Source of the DNA: Chlorops oryzae
Lineage: Eukaryota; Arthropoda; Insecta; Diptera; Chloropidae
Direction of reading: 5' to 3'
Assembly (NCBI GenBank): GCA_020466095.1
Contig: CM035806.1
Coordinates: forward strand, 10,689,224-10,753,223
DNA length: 64,000 bases
This document shows positions 23,874 through 35,568 of the stretch, in pieces. The notes below the pieces were generated by a model. That model saw only the letters and a program-made list of their open reading frames with translations. It was not told the origin of the DNA and did no database searches. The position numbers and the translations under genes were made by a program. Position 1 is the stretch's first letter. The number at the start of each line of letters is the position of its first letter.

Positions 23874-25633
23874 AAGATAAATAAATAAAAATCACATTTA
23901 ACTCATACTTTCTGATCGAAAAAAAAAATATACGTATTTGTAACAAATCAGAATTTGCGCTCAAAAAAATAAAAAATAAAATAAATCAAAACCTCGACGT
24001 CCTGGTTAACCAATAATGATTCATTTAGAAATCGCGAAAATTTTAATCTTTTTAAAATGCGAGTTCTGGGCTCACAAGGATCAAATATATCAGTGTTGAA
24101 AACCTTTTGAAGCCTTGTGTATCGCTTTCCTTTTTTTTCACATTGAAAATTTTAAAATAGCCGTATTTCGGGCCCTCCAATTCTAGTGAATTTTTCAGAA
24201 AGTCAAAAATAAATTGCAGAAAAAAACCCTTTGAACATAATTTTAATAAAATGTAAAAAAAAAAACTATTCATATTCATAAATAAGTCGCCTTTTAAATT
24301 ATGACTACGTACGACATCGCAAAGAAGCAACAAAAGAAAGCCTAACAAAAATGCCTTTGATAGCGTTCTCTTCTCATGCTATCTGATATGAATGCGTATT
24401 TAATAGATTCTACTTAAGACGACGTCACAAACTGAATTGCCAGTGTCAACGCCAACATTTAACATAGAAGCACGTCCATGCATACACACATGCATATATC
24501 CACATAAACATACATACATACATACATACATACATACATAATACGTAGCTACATGTGTAGGCCGGCATGTCTTCCAGCTGTGCGCTGCAGGACCTTTCAC
24601 AACTATCACGCCCATGATTTCGCACTTCTAATGCACTTAAGTCGCATATTTATAGCGCACTTCACTCGTGCATAATTTGAGTTTCCAAAGGCAAAAGCCT
24701 TTTGCCTTTTGAAAGGACCCAAAGTAGCATGCAAGTGAACAGCAAAGTAAGATGTATGCAGACGCATATGAGTGCATGAAACAAATTCAAGTAGAAAAAG
24801 AAACGGAAGAACAAAAAAAGTTGTACGGTAGGACCGACCAAAGCATACAAGGACACGTCCTCTCGTGGCGGTGGTGGTGCTCTTCTTTTTTTTTTTTTTT
24901 TTTTAGATCTTTCACTTAAGACGCACAACAAATTTATGAGGCCAAGTTCGCAAGGATCTAATAAGTTTGTGTCAAAAAAATATTTAAAAAAAAGTAAGAG
25001 AGAGAAAAATGGAAAACGGAAGAAGAACCTTTATACAAACATGAATTCACCGGAAGCGGAAAAGGAAGCAAAAGCTTATAAGTTTTAGTTAAAGTTCTAA
25101 TAGTTTTTGGAACTTTTCAAAAAAAAAAAAAAAAAAAATTGAATGAAAAGAAAAGAAAATTGGCGAAAAAGGAGGAGAAAAGGAAAGCTCCTGAAGCACA
25201 TCAAACAGGATAACAAGGACGTGCTACGGAACACAACACAGCGAAACTAAAAGGGAAACAAACATTATGTGCTTGTTTGCTTAGTAAACATATCAAGTTT
25301 ATGTTGTTTGCTCAACGTTGTTACTGCTGAAATTGTAGCAGCAAGCGCATGCAGTGTTGGGTTGATCATAATATCACGTCGAATTTTGATGACGCCTCGA
25401 ACATGGGCAATTCCACCAGCCCATATCGAAATGTACATAGTTGAAAATTTGAAGCTTTTGACAAATTCAGCTAACATTAGTGGGCTATTGAATATTTTGA
25501 CTTTGATGAGATATTGCCGCCGCTTTCGTTAAATTAAAAATCTTTGAAGTGGAAACTTTTCACCACACAATCAAGGCCTCTGTAGGAGAGATATCAAATT
25601 GTCGTAAAATTAAATCACATTCAGGACTAAAAG
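23874..25633. other. Unassigned region with simple repeats
   Basis: It contains CATA repeats at 24505-24545, a 23-bp palindrome around AAAGGCAAAAG (24687-24709), T/A runs at 24888-24904 and 25120-25138, and at 25265-25532 a stretch open on both strands (87 codons plus, 70 codons minus) with balanced codon use. I do not recognise either product. Confidence 0.35.
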
Positions 25634-25793
25634 TAGGGATATTCATAAAGGCGTGTTAAAAACTTTGGAAAGTCGGAAAATCGACAAAAATGCGACTTTT
25701 TAAAAATTTTTTTTGGAACTTTTTTTGTATCTTGCACAACTTTTTAAGATGTTAAAACTTTCCGATTTTCCGACGCCTTTGTGAATACTCCTA
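25634..25793. mobile_element. Small MITE (TAGGGATATTCA ends)
   Basis: The left end is TAGGGATATTCATAAAGGCGT and the reverse complement of the right end is TAGGAGTATTCACAAAGGCGT. GGAAAATCGG words occur inside both ends. A second, truncated copy lies in the opposite orientation at 60124-60266. No convincing TSD. Confidence 0.75.
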
Positions 25794-25958
25794 GTGTTAA
25801 TTAAAAATGTGTTGATACAAATTTAAGCACTTTCTAAATTCCTCATTTATGTACATATGTATGGATGGGTATGTCAGATCAGTTGGCTACTCCGATAAGT
25901 ATGCAAGAAGACATTCCCTAAAATACTCGGAACGAGCAAGCCGATCATAACTATACAA

Positions 25959-26830
25959 TAGTGTCCGACCGAAGGTGGATTTTTAGTCGAAGCCGAAGCC
26001 AAACAATCGGCAGAGTTGAAGACTTCGGCCGAAAACCGAAGGCCGAACCAGAATGCAAAAAATTTTACAGTTCATTTGACAAGCACAAAAAAAAACCGCT
26101 CAAATTTTCTCTAAATTCTTTCGCTTTAGTCGCCCACAAAGTGAGAATTTGCGGCAATAATTCACTAGTGTAAAAGGACTCAATGAAGCAATTGAAAATC
26201 TATCGCGACTTTTTTACTTCCATTAAAATGCAAAAATATTCGGCTATACATATTCGGCTTTTTCCAGCTGAAGCCGAAGATTAAGAATTGGCCGATCATG
26301 CCGATTACCATATATCTACTAGATATATATGTCACTCTCATGGATTTTGGGCGGGACATTTCGCGCCAGTTAGAAAGAGATGTTACTCGGCAGGCAAAAA
26401 AAGAGCGAGAGAGAAATACTTTTGGTGAGTACCTAAGTGAAAAATGCTCATTTTGGTGGGTACCCAAGACCGTGGTGGGTACCCAAGACCGTGGTGGGTA
26501 CCCAAGACCGTGGTGGGTACCCAAGACCGTGGTGGGTACCCAAGACCGTGGTGGGTACCCAAGACCGTGGTGGGTACCCAAGACCGTGGTGGGTACCCAA
26601 GACCGTGGTGGGTACCCAAGACCGTGGTGGGTACCCAAGACCGGTGGTGGGTACCCAAGACCGTGGTGGGTACCCAAGACCGTGGTGGGTACCCAAGACC
26701 GTGGTGGGTACCCAAGACCGTGGTGGGTACCCAAGACCGTGTTGAAAAGAGCCAAAATAGAAACGGCTCCTGAGCGACATATATAGTTATATATGTCGAT
26801 TACCGAAGCCGAACCATCGGCCGGACACTA
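25959..26830. mobile_element. hAT-type element carrying a minisatellite
   Basis: The ends are TAGTGTCCGACCGAAGG and, reverse complemented, TAGTGTCCGGCCGATGG. Flanking octamers CTATACAA (25951-25958) and CTATACGA (26831-26838) agree at 7 of 8 positions. GCCGAAGCCGAA words recur within both arms, as subterminal repeats do in hAT elements. The middle is a 19-bp tandem array. No transposase. Confidence 0.9.
26454..26740. repeat. 19-bp minisatellite, about 15 copies
   Basis: The unit GTGGTGGGTACCCAAGACC is repeated almost without change; one unit has an extra G (about 26642). Each unit centres on the palindrome GGGTACCC. A degenerate precursor, TTTGGTGAGTACCTAAG, sits just upstream at 26421. Because 19 is not a multiple of 3 the array is open in most frames on both strands; the long frames here (up to 191 codons) are not genes. 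Confidence 0.97.
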
Positions 26831-26838
26831 CTATACGA

Positions 26839-28402
26839 TCTGCATCCTTTCAAATGCCCAACAAAATTCTTCAATTAATTCGACTTCTTCGTTAAAAGAA
26901 AAAGGCAATCTAGAAAAAAATCGAAAAATAAAATAAATAAATAAATAAAACAAAAAAGAAATCTCTTTTTGAAAATCCTAGAAGAAGGAAGCACTTCTGC
27001 CAACATTGAGAGTGAAATATTGATTTCACTCAGTGAGCCAAACCAAATATCAATGCCCCTTTCGTTGAAGTGATTGACTGAGTGACTGTCTTGAAGTATG
27101 CCGAACGGGGAAAAAAAATATGTATATATAAACATATATAACTGAATTCATGAGCTTTCTTTCTATCCCGATTGCTTCAGTAGCTTTATTTGTTGTATGT
27201 AAACACACACATGCACAAAAAAAAAAAAAAGAAAAGATCACGAAAAGCGAATGAATGAGCCTGTTAGTGAATCTGCCTACACTAGAAGTTGGGACAGCAG
27301 CAACTGCTGCTGCTGCTACTGCTTCTGCTGTCGATAGAACGTGCCATGTTTCTTCTAGACACCGCAGCGGAAAAGCTTCCAGTTAACAAATTTCTTAAAA
27401 GAAAATATTTTATATTTTCTCCATGCCGAATGAACGGACGTGCTAGCTAGTCCGCTATACATATTTTCGTTTTCATAGTATGAAAAATGCTTTCCGAACA
27501 GCAACATGTGAAATGAAGCTTTCCGAACAGCCAAACGAGTTAATATTTGGATTGGTATTCGCAAGAATCTTGCTCTTCTGTTTGTGCACTGCAGCATTGA
27601 AGGTAGTAGGGTGTATAAACGAAAATCCTTAACGGAACTTTTTGTTCAAATGTTTGACTTTCAGTTTTTGGCAAACATAAAAAAGTAAAACAGAACAAAA
27701 AACAAACAAAAAAAAAAATTATTGCTTCCAGTCTGTCTTCCTTGATTCACATGTATTGATGGAGAGCATATAGCTGCAAATCTTCAAGCTAAAAAGCTGC
27801 TTAGCTTGAGCGCGCATGCACACACACACACACATACACTCACGAAATTCGGATGTATGCCACTGAAGAAGGATTGCTGCAACCGCAATGAAGTGCACAT
27901 TGAAAGCAGCTGTCAAGGATTGTCTATTTAGCTGTGTGAGCGGTAAAAGGATTATTAATCTTTAGTACTTTCAATGACTTCCTTCATTCTCCTTTTCATT
28001 TTCCTTTTCCTTTTCCATTATTTTCTTACATCTCAAGCGGTCATTTCGATTTGACTGCTTCCATATTTTTTTTTTTTTTTTTTTTGTGGTCTTTCTTAAG
28101 TCGTTTCAATTATTTTCTTCCATTTCTTTCACTTTGGTTTATGAATCGGAAAGCATATGTTTCCAATGAGCTTAAGTAGTTAAGAATGTTGGCAACATTC
28201 GGATGAGCTGAAAATGAAGAGCAATTTCACTGACAGCCTTCCGCAGTCAATTGCTGATGAAAACAAGTTAAGGAGAAGATCTTGTACTCGAGAGCTCATT
28301 AGTTGAAATTTTAATTGAAATGAGCTAGCTTGCTGCAATTGGGATAAAAGAAGATAAGTAAGAAATAAATTGAGTAGAAGAGTTGCGATACACATAAATA
28401 TT
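26839..28402. other. Unassigned region with simple repeats
   Basis: It contains TATATAAACATATATA (27120-27140), a CTG/CTGCTT run (27300-27330), a CA run (27818-27832), T runs (28066-28085) and TTTTCCTTTTCC words (27990-28015). No gene assignment. Confidence 0.35.
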
Positions 28403-28406
28403 TTAA

Positions 28407-28550
28407 CCCAGTAGCGCCTGAGTTAAAAATTTAAATACTTACATATAAAAAAAATAAAATAAAATATGAAACGGTTCAGATATGTATATGGCAATGACAG
28501 AAAACGAACCCTTTTAGTGATGCCATATAGCATCGCTAGGCACTATGGGG
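28407..28550. mobile_element. piggyBac-type MITE (TTAA target)
   Basis: TTAA lies on both sides (28403-28406 and 28551-28554). The ends are CCCAGTAGCGCCT and, reverse complemented, CCCCATAGTGCCT. A CCC start plus TTAA is characteristic of piggyBac-type elements. It is only 144 bp. Confidence 0.75.
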
Positions 28551-28689
28551 TTAATGCAACGAAAGTAATAAACAGAAAATAGACAAGGATGGGATATTCA
28601 ATTGAAAATTTGTTGAAACATAAACAAAAATAAATTATTTTATCCAACTGAAATCAATGCAACATTAGCAAATTTTAGTCCGTTTTGAT

Positions 28690-29202
28690 TAGGGATGCTC
28701 GATACCGATACGATAATATCGAGTATCGATACTTTCATTGCAATATATCGCGATACCGATATCGATACGCCTTATATGATATATTGAAAGTATCGATATT
28801 CTTCTCTGGATACTAGAAAGCATACAATACTACAAGTGACACTTGGCTATGGTGGGAAAAAATCACAGAGCCGGGTGAGGGGAGGTGGAAAAATTGTATG
28901 GAACATGGACTTTCACCACACAGTTTGGACATTCAAGAAAAGCAATACAGAGAATACGAATTTGTTTGTTTTTATAGAAATAACTATGAATATTTTTAAT
29001 TTCTCATTTTGTTTTAAATATGTAAAAAAAAAATTATATTTCAATTAAATTCTCTTAGTTCAAAATTGATTTCGATTCCACCGATATATCGATAATTTAA
29101 AGATCGATATATCAAATATCGGTATCGCATTATTTTTCGGTATCGCGATATCGATACTTTTCTCGATATAAATCGATACTTTTCTTTCGATACGCATCCC
29201 TA
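28690..29202. mobile_element. hAT-type element rich in TATCGATA
   Basis: An exact 8-bp duplication GTTTTGAT flanks it (28682-28689 and 29203-29210). The ends are TAGGGATGC and GCATCCCTA. Both arms are crowded with CGATA/TATCG words, including five exact TATCGATA octamers. That octamer is the known DREF-binding element of Drosophila, and DREF belongs to the hAT-derived BED-finger proteins. The central 200 bp has no coding potential. Confidence 0.93.
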
Positions 29203-29321
29203 GTTTTGATCTATAGACTCTATAGATATATAGATATTGTGTGAAAAGCAACAGCCCAGTCGGAAAACTCACCAATTCCAACGTAATGAAACTGTCTCAA
29301 TATAATTAAAAAACTCTTTTG

Positions 29322-29452
29322 AACATGAAAATTTCTTTTGAAGAAAGGTCTGTTGTAGCCAGCTCTTGTTTTCATGATGTTTTTACTAGAACAACATTGG
29401 AAAGAGCACTATTTTATCTCGTATGTTATGAATGCAATAAATTCCGGTTGTG
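29322..29452 (-). mobile_element. Degenerate fragment of the CCCAGCCGG element
   Basis: GAAAATTTCTTTTGAAGAA through AGCTCTTGTTTTCATGA to AATAAATTCCGGTTG follows, with many changes and a deletion, the sequence at 33478-33640. The terminal CCCAGCC is lost. Confidence 0.6.
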
Positions 29453-32400
29453 AGTATTTCTTTTCTTGCTGATTCCTTCTTCTGGTTTCGATAACTTCCC
29501 ATAAAAATTAGGGAAGGCACTGATTTTATCGTAACTCGGATCGTAATTCAAACTGAATTACGTCCGAATGAGGTAATTCGGCTTGTCAAATTTTGTATGG
29601 CGTGCTGTGATTCACAACGTGATTCGACTGTTAATTACGAATGGGGCGAAATTACTTAATTCAGGTTGCCGTCTGAACATAGCATTAATATTTATTAAGG
29701 GGTTTTTCTGGTGTGAGCACATTTAAAAATCGATTGATTTTATCATCGATATCGATAGAAGAACCTATTGAGAGAATACGCTGTATAAAATCAAGAAATT
29801 CCAACTATTAAAAATAGTCCTTGAAACTTTGAACGCCATTTTTTTTTTTTTTTGGTAACATCATTTTCTAAAACGGAGGATGTCCTACAAGCAAAACTAT
29901 ACGACCGATTGATTTGAAATTTATAAAATTTCTTTTACTAATTAATAGCTATCGTCCGTACCAGATTACTATAATTTTCGAAAATATTTTCTTTTTTCCC
30001 AACGATTTTTAACGAACAAAAATGAAGATTTTCGAGACTTATATCTACATTTCGCCATTTTTTTTATATTATTTTTCAATGAAATTAATTAATTCTGGTA
30101 GAGACACTAACGACAGACCTACTAAACAATTATATATTCGATTTTTTTTTTTTTTTTTAGTTCATACAATATCAATAGCCGCTATCGCCCAAACATGCCT
30201 GAAAAAAATTCCCAGGTTAGAAAAATCTTACAAGTCTTAGACTAACGGACCATTTGGCCCATGGTGAATTTTCCTTATAAAATCGCAGCTATATCAAATT
30301 GTTCATGTGTAATTTAGCTCACTTGAATTTTCACACAAAACATTATCAATCGAGAACAAGCTTAAGTACCTAATTTTAAACTCATAGGTCAATTATTGTT
30401 CTTGCATATCAAACGAAGCAATTGCTCAAAAACTCGGCAAATAGGTCTAATCTCATCTTAATGCATAAGAGCCATTGTCTCATAAAAAATACTCCGTGAG
30501 CCCATTCAAAAACTACAAAATCGAACGCAAAAAAAATTAAACCAAATTGTCCTAAGCTAACAGCAGGGTAGCTAAAGAAAAGCCTTTTATTAAAATGAAT
30601 AAGACACGAAATTTAAAAAGGGCTTAACTCGAAAATTACCTCCACACGAAGCCCCAAAGAATGCCATTTTTCATCGCATATTAGTTCACTAAACGAAGCA
30701 AAGGCTCCCTGACAACCTTGCGTAAATGTTTGTATAATTAAATATCCATCAAAAAAACAGTACATTACGACAAGCTAAACTCTACAAATTAACAAACAAA
30801 AAACTATTTCGCACAATCAAATGTAATAAAATGCAAATTACTTGTCTCTTTAACCACAAAAACAGCGCAAACAAGTGGGCAAACTGATTTCTGTCAACCG
30901 AAAATATATATCATATATAAATTAATAAAAAAAAAATAAATAAAAAATAAAGGCGACACACAGCACGTGTGGGACGTCTTCACTTTTGATTTACGATTCA
31001 ACTGTGTGGAAAAAAGTAAGTATCCAATGTAAATTCGATTCAATCCGACAGAAATGTACCCATCTAAATCTACTTGATGAGTTAAAGATAAAACATTAAG
31101 TCGCCTTGTTGTTCATATTCATAGAGCATTGAAAACAAAGAGAATTATATACAAAGTACAACGCTAGGGTTTCGAAAGCATATAGATTGGATTACATTTA
31201 TGAGAATTTAAAGCTGTTACAAGATTTCCCCAATAATGAACTGACCATGCTGGACGCTATATGTACATATGGAAAATAATCGCAAAAGACGTCGTACGTC
31301 CAAAACTTAAGCGGCACCCAAGCATAGCAGAAATCGACGTCAACTAATCGCTTAAAAAATCGTTTTCTACATTGATGGAATGACTGACTCAATCGGCAAT
31401 CAACTTTGACTGCAGCAAGCGAAAATCAAGCCATACGTACGTACGTACGTACGTAATACATACTAAGTACAACTTGTTTCAAGCTACTTTACCCACTGTC
31501 GTCGACGGGTTGCGCGCACATGCGATTTTGTGCGACTATCAAAGCTTGAATTGGATTTTCAAATATTTTCGCGGTTTTAGAGCGATTTGGCTACACATGC
31601 CCCGGTGCCAATGCGTCGCCTGGACTTTGATACTTCAAGTGTGGGCTTTCCTCGAGTGAGCGGCCGCCTAGCTAAAGCCCAATGCCCGCTGTATATGTAT
31701 GTATGTATACAAGCTAAGGAATTTACCTGTTAATTGCTGTCGCGTAATATTTCATCACCATGTGACAACCTGAAGACTTGGGTGGGAAGCACGAAAAAAC
31801 TTTTTGTCCGACTTTAGGCAATTGCTGTTACAATTTGGGATGCCTGAGTGAAATTGTTTCCCTTGTTTTGGTTGAAGTTGTGCGTGGCAATCCATTTCGA
31901 ATGCTGTGGGAATTTTTTTTTTTTTTTTTTTGTTTTATAATCAAAAGTTAATAGAAATTTCATGCCACAAACCTTATTGCGTCGTCATTTTTGAAGCCAT
32001 TCACATTGTTGGAGTTTTCAAGCTGGCGCTGGCGATTGGCAATTCAAGATGGTCGCCCATCTATGGAATGTTCTCGAATATTGCCGCATTTTTAGCAACC
32101 TGCAGATATCCAGCGCATCCGAATTTCTATTGATGAAACGGATTTACCCCATTTAAGACTCCGTTTTGGGCAGAAAGACTTAATAGGAATCAATAATTAC
32201 TACATTTTATAACGATACGTACAACAATTGAACGAAAAACAAGCAACTGTATGCAGCTGCGTAACAGTGATGCCACTGGAAATTTTTTTGCAACAGATGA
32301 TCAGAAGTCAAAAAAGATCAGTGTTGCCGATTCGCGGATAATTATAATACGAAATATGCGTCTATTTACTTATCTTGAATGTAGAATTCTTTTTCATAAC

Positions 32401-32840
32401 AATTTATGTGGAATCCAGACACATTCATAAATATATATCCTATTTTATTGAAATACAAAATTTGAATTACAAACTGCCGCATTGTAATGTTGATAGCATA
32501 TAGAACTATAGCTGCAACTTCGGCCAAATTTTGGCGCGTTATGGCGTGATTTGGTGAAAAAGTTCAACTCTGGTGAACCACGCCATAAGTCGAGTGTTGT
32601 GGTGAACCACGTAATAGAAAGCAAGTAATACTTGGTTTTGATGAATGACTATTGTTGAAGCATTTAAGGCTTTATAAGATTTGATACTACGGTTCGAATT
32701 AAACTAATTAGTTGATTTCCCCATTATCGCACTACTGAACCAGTGATGCCAACTCAAAAAATTGTTTGTCCCTAAATTAATTTCAAAAACCCCTAAAATC
32801 CGGCAATTTCAAACTAAAATACCCTAAAAATGCATGTACC
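29453..32840. other. Unassigned region
   Basis: No gene is recognised. A segment at 29517-29690 has repeated TAATTACG/CGTAATTC words and ends in TTGCCGTCTGAAC, which resembles a TIR but lacks a partner. T runs occur at 29843-29857, 30144-30159 and 31914-31931, and a GTAC run at 31433-31455. Small frames (for example 31474-31659) show no domain. Confidence 0.35.
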
Positions 32841-33642
32841 CCCAGCCGGAAATTTCACTACTTCTGCAGTACTTCCGAAGTGGTGAAAATTCACGCTGCG
32901 AGTACTCGCATTACTAACCCTTACTTCTAATGAAGCTTGTTCGGACATGGCCGCTATTTTCAGTACTTCAAAATTCATGTGTTATTCATTTGGTAAAGGA
33001 GTGTAGGACCTTGGTCCGCATGAAAACTTCATTTGGGAAAAAAGCACGTGCTGGTTGGCTTAAGAAGGATCCAACGTGCATGATTATTTCATTTGAAAAT
33101 AGAGTATATAATCCTAATACAAATGAAAGTTTCATTTGAAATAAGTTTACAGCTACTGGGATCTGGGAGGTAAAGAAAGATAAATATTTTTTTTTTAATT
33201 TTAAAATGTTTTATTTCCATGTCTGTTAAAAGTACTTCATTGACTATGTTATAATATAACGCTAGCTCATAGTGTTGATCAACAATAACATAAAACATTA
33301 CCGATTCCATCACAATTTTTTAGTTTTAAATGCACTTGGATGAAAAGCAGAAGTGAATGAAATTTGCTCAAAAAATGTGTAAATCATAGCAGAAAATTTG
33401 AAATATGCAAAACACTGTTTTTTATGAAAATTGCATAAGATATTTATTGGAAAAAGGAGTAATCAACCCTTTTTCAAATGAAAATTTCGTTTGAAGAAGG
33501 ATCTCTTGTAACGAGCTCTTGCTTCCATGAAATTTTCACTACAAAACCATTCGACACAGCACCAATTGGTCTCTTTACAAATGCATTCTTCCATACTTCT
33601 GCATTGATGATTTTGTTATGCATGCGATAAAGTCCGGCTGGG
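32841..33642 (-). mobile_element. CCCAGCCGG element, copy 1
   Basis: It begins CCCAGCCGGAAATTTCACT and ends AGTCCGGCTGGG. The sequence is an inverted copy of 37188-37949 over most of its length (for example 32845-33140 against 37650-37949, and 33480-33640 against 37188-37345). TA occurs two bases left of the start; the right flank has no TA, so this copy's junctions have decayed. No coding region. Confidence 0.85.
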
Positions 33643-35141
33643 CCGTTTTTCGTTAGTAGGGATGTGAGAAAAGCATCGGTAAAAGTCAGCATTTTCATGT
33701 ATTGAATATCACCAGAAAAAATTCGGTACATGTGAAAGCTGTTTAAGAAACAAGGGAGTTTCGGATTGAAGACAAGCGAAAAAATTGTATGTGGTATGAA
33801 TGAAAAAAAATTGGATTCAGTTATTATTTTCCTCGAAAAAAAACCCTAAACATTTAAGCTCTACTTTCGAAAATCAGCTGATTTTCAATTGAAATGGATT
33901 CCGCCGAAAAACTTAAAAAAAAAAATTTGTTTGCCGAAATATATCTTGCGTTGCAAACTGTCAATATTCAAGCAAACATACCATACTTTTGATTTTCTTG
34001 CCTTTTCAAGCTGTCAAATCTCGATCTCGAGAATACAAATCAGCTGTTTAGGTATGGGAGCGTTCAAGTAATACGTAACGCAATTTTTGGAGATTTTAAG
34101 TTCCTAGAAAATGGACTTAATCAAAGCTGAACCAATTTCGAATTTTATTAGAGTTAGAAGCATTCTTCGTATTCGTTCATCATTTATTCATTCTCTTTGT
34201 TTAAATGAAATCCTCAAATACTTTTTACTTGAATGTTCGTTTGAAATGTAACTGACAGTCCATTTGACAGTTGAAAGAAACTTCTTCGTAATCATGTATT
34301 TATTACTTGCCATTTACCCTTATTGAAGCTTCGTAGCACAAAAACTAGTCCATATTCCCATATAAACTCCGCACTCCAGTAACATTTTTTTAACCTCCTT
34401 CTGCCCTCACTTAGCCAAACATTGACTTTTCACACATTGCTGTGGATTTATGCAACATCTTCCGATGTCTTTTGTTGTTATTGTCGTAGCTGTTGTTGCT
34501 GCCTCACTACATGTACATACATAGTTTCCGATTTACATTTTTTCACACATTTCCCTATTGCCTCTAAACTTCATTTCCATATGTACATAAGCGGACACAC
34601 ACCATGGGGTAGTATAAAGTTGATTCCTGATTGTCACAAATATCCTGTTTCCGTTGTGGCACATAATAAAAAAAAATAAAAAATAAAAAAATAAAATAAA
34701 AAATGTGCAGAAAAATTGGGAAATCGGAAAATATTTTAAATAAAATAGGAAAAGTGCCACACCAGTGCAATTTGGTTGCAACAAGCCGTAAACACACTCC
34801 AAGTCCTGCATAGAAATGCCAAACCAAAATAGTAGGAATTTTTTTTTTTTTCACTTGCCTTTCTTTCATTTTATCTCCCACACCTTGCTAATCGGGTTTT
34901 CTTACCCCTAGCCGCTCACATCTTTTTTATACGACTTTTCCACTTAGACACTTTTGAATGTTGTCACTTTTTGTTATGTTTGCAACATTTTACGCCCTTG
35001 CAACAAGCGGCTACATATGCATAAGCTCTCAATGATGCCATTCTTTCTCTTCGGAACAAATAGTTGACATGTTGTGTGTGGTTGGCTCAGTGCGTTTGTG
35101 CATCTGAAGGCAGTACACTGCGATTCTTCGTCAAAATCGAC
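33643..35141. other. Unassigned region
   Basis: Nothing recognised. It contains an A/T-only stretch (34668-34702) and TTGTTGTTATTG words (34475-34500). Confidence 0.35.
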
Positions 35142-35144
35142 ATT

Positions 35145-35273
35145 AGTTGGGACTCATGCAGCTTCGCAAATTGCGGGAAATGAGAAATTTGTCACACAAC
35201 TGTCAACATTTTGTATGAAAATTTACGATGGGAAATGTTGCGAAGGCATTTGCGAAGCTGCATGAGTACCACT
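35145..35273. mobile_element. MITE with 3-bp TSD (AGTGG family), copy 2
   Basis: The ends, AGTTGGGACTCATGCAGC and GCTGCATGAGTACCACT, are inverted repeats extending into TTCGCAAAT. ATT occurs on both sides (35142-35144, 35274-35276). The body is nearly identical to copy 3, 166 bp further on. Confidence 0.88.
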
Positions 35274-35438
35274 ATTGACTGTGAGCATTGATTTTTGTTG
35301 GAGGAATGAAGGAATTTAGGCTTCGGAAAGAAATAATTAATTATAATAGAATTGAAGAAAGAGATCGATCAGCCAACTTCAATGATCATCTGTAATCTTA
35401 TAACTTTTAAAAAACAAACAAAAAAATCCCTAAATAAT

Positions 35439-35565
35439 AGTGGGACTCATGCAGCTTCGCAAATTGTGGAAAATGAGAAATTTGTCACACAACTGTCAAC
35501 ATTTTGTATGAAAATTTACGATGGAAAAGTTGCGAAGGCATTTGCGAAGCTGCATGAGTACCACT
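35439..35565. mobile_element. MITE with 3-bp TSD (AGTGG family), copy 3
   Basis: The ends AGTGGGACTCATGCAGC and GCTGCATGAGTACCACT are flanked by AAT on both sides (35436-35438, 35566-35568). Because its duplication differs from copy 2, this is an independent insertion and not a tandem duplication. Confidence 0.9.
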
Positions 35566-35568
35566 AAT

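Noticed and set aside
26180..26786. Several 102- to 191-codon frames on both strands
   Set aside because: They come from a 19-bp tandem repeat that stays open in most frames; no independent coding signal.
29517..29690. Element with TTGCCGTCTGAAC end, similar in style to 22873-23873
   Set aside because: The left end does not match the right end, so boundaries cannot be supported.
35145..35565. Tandem duplication of one MITE
   Set aside because: The flanking trinucleotides differ (ATT and AAT), which indicates two insertion events.
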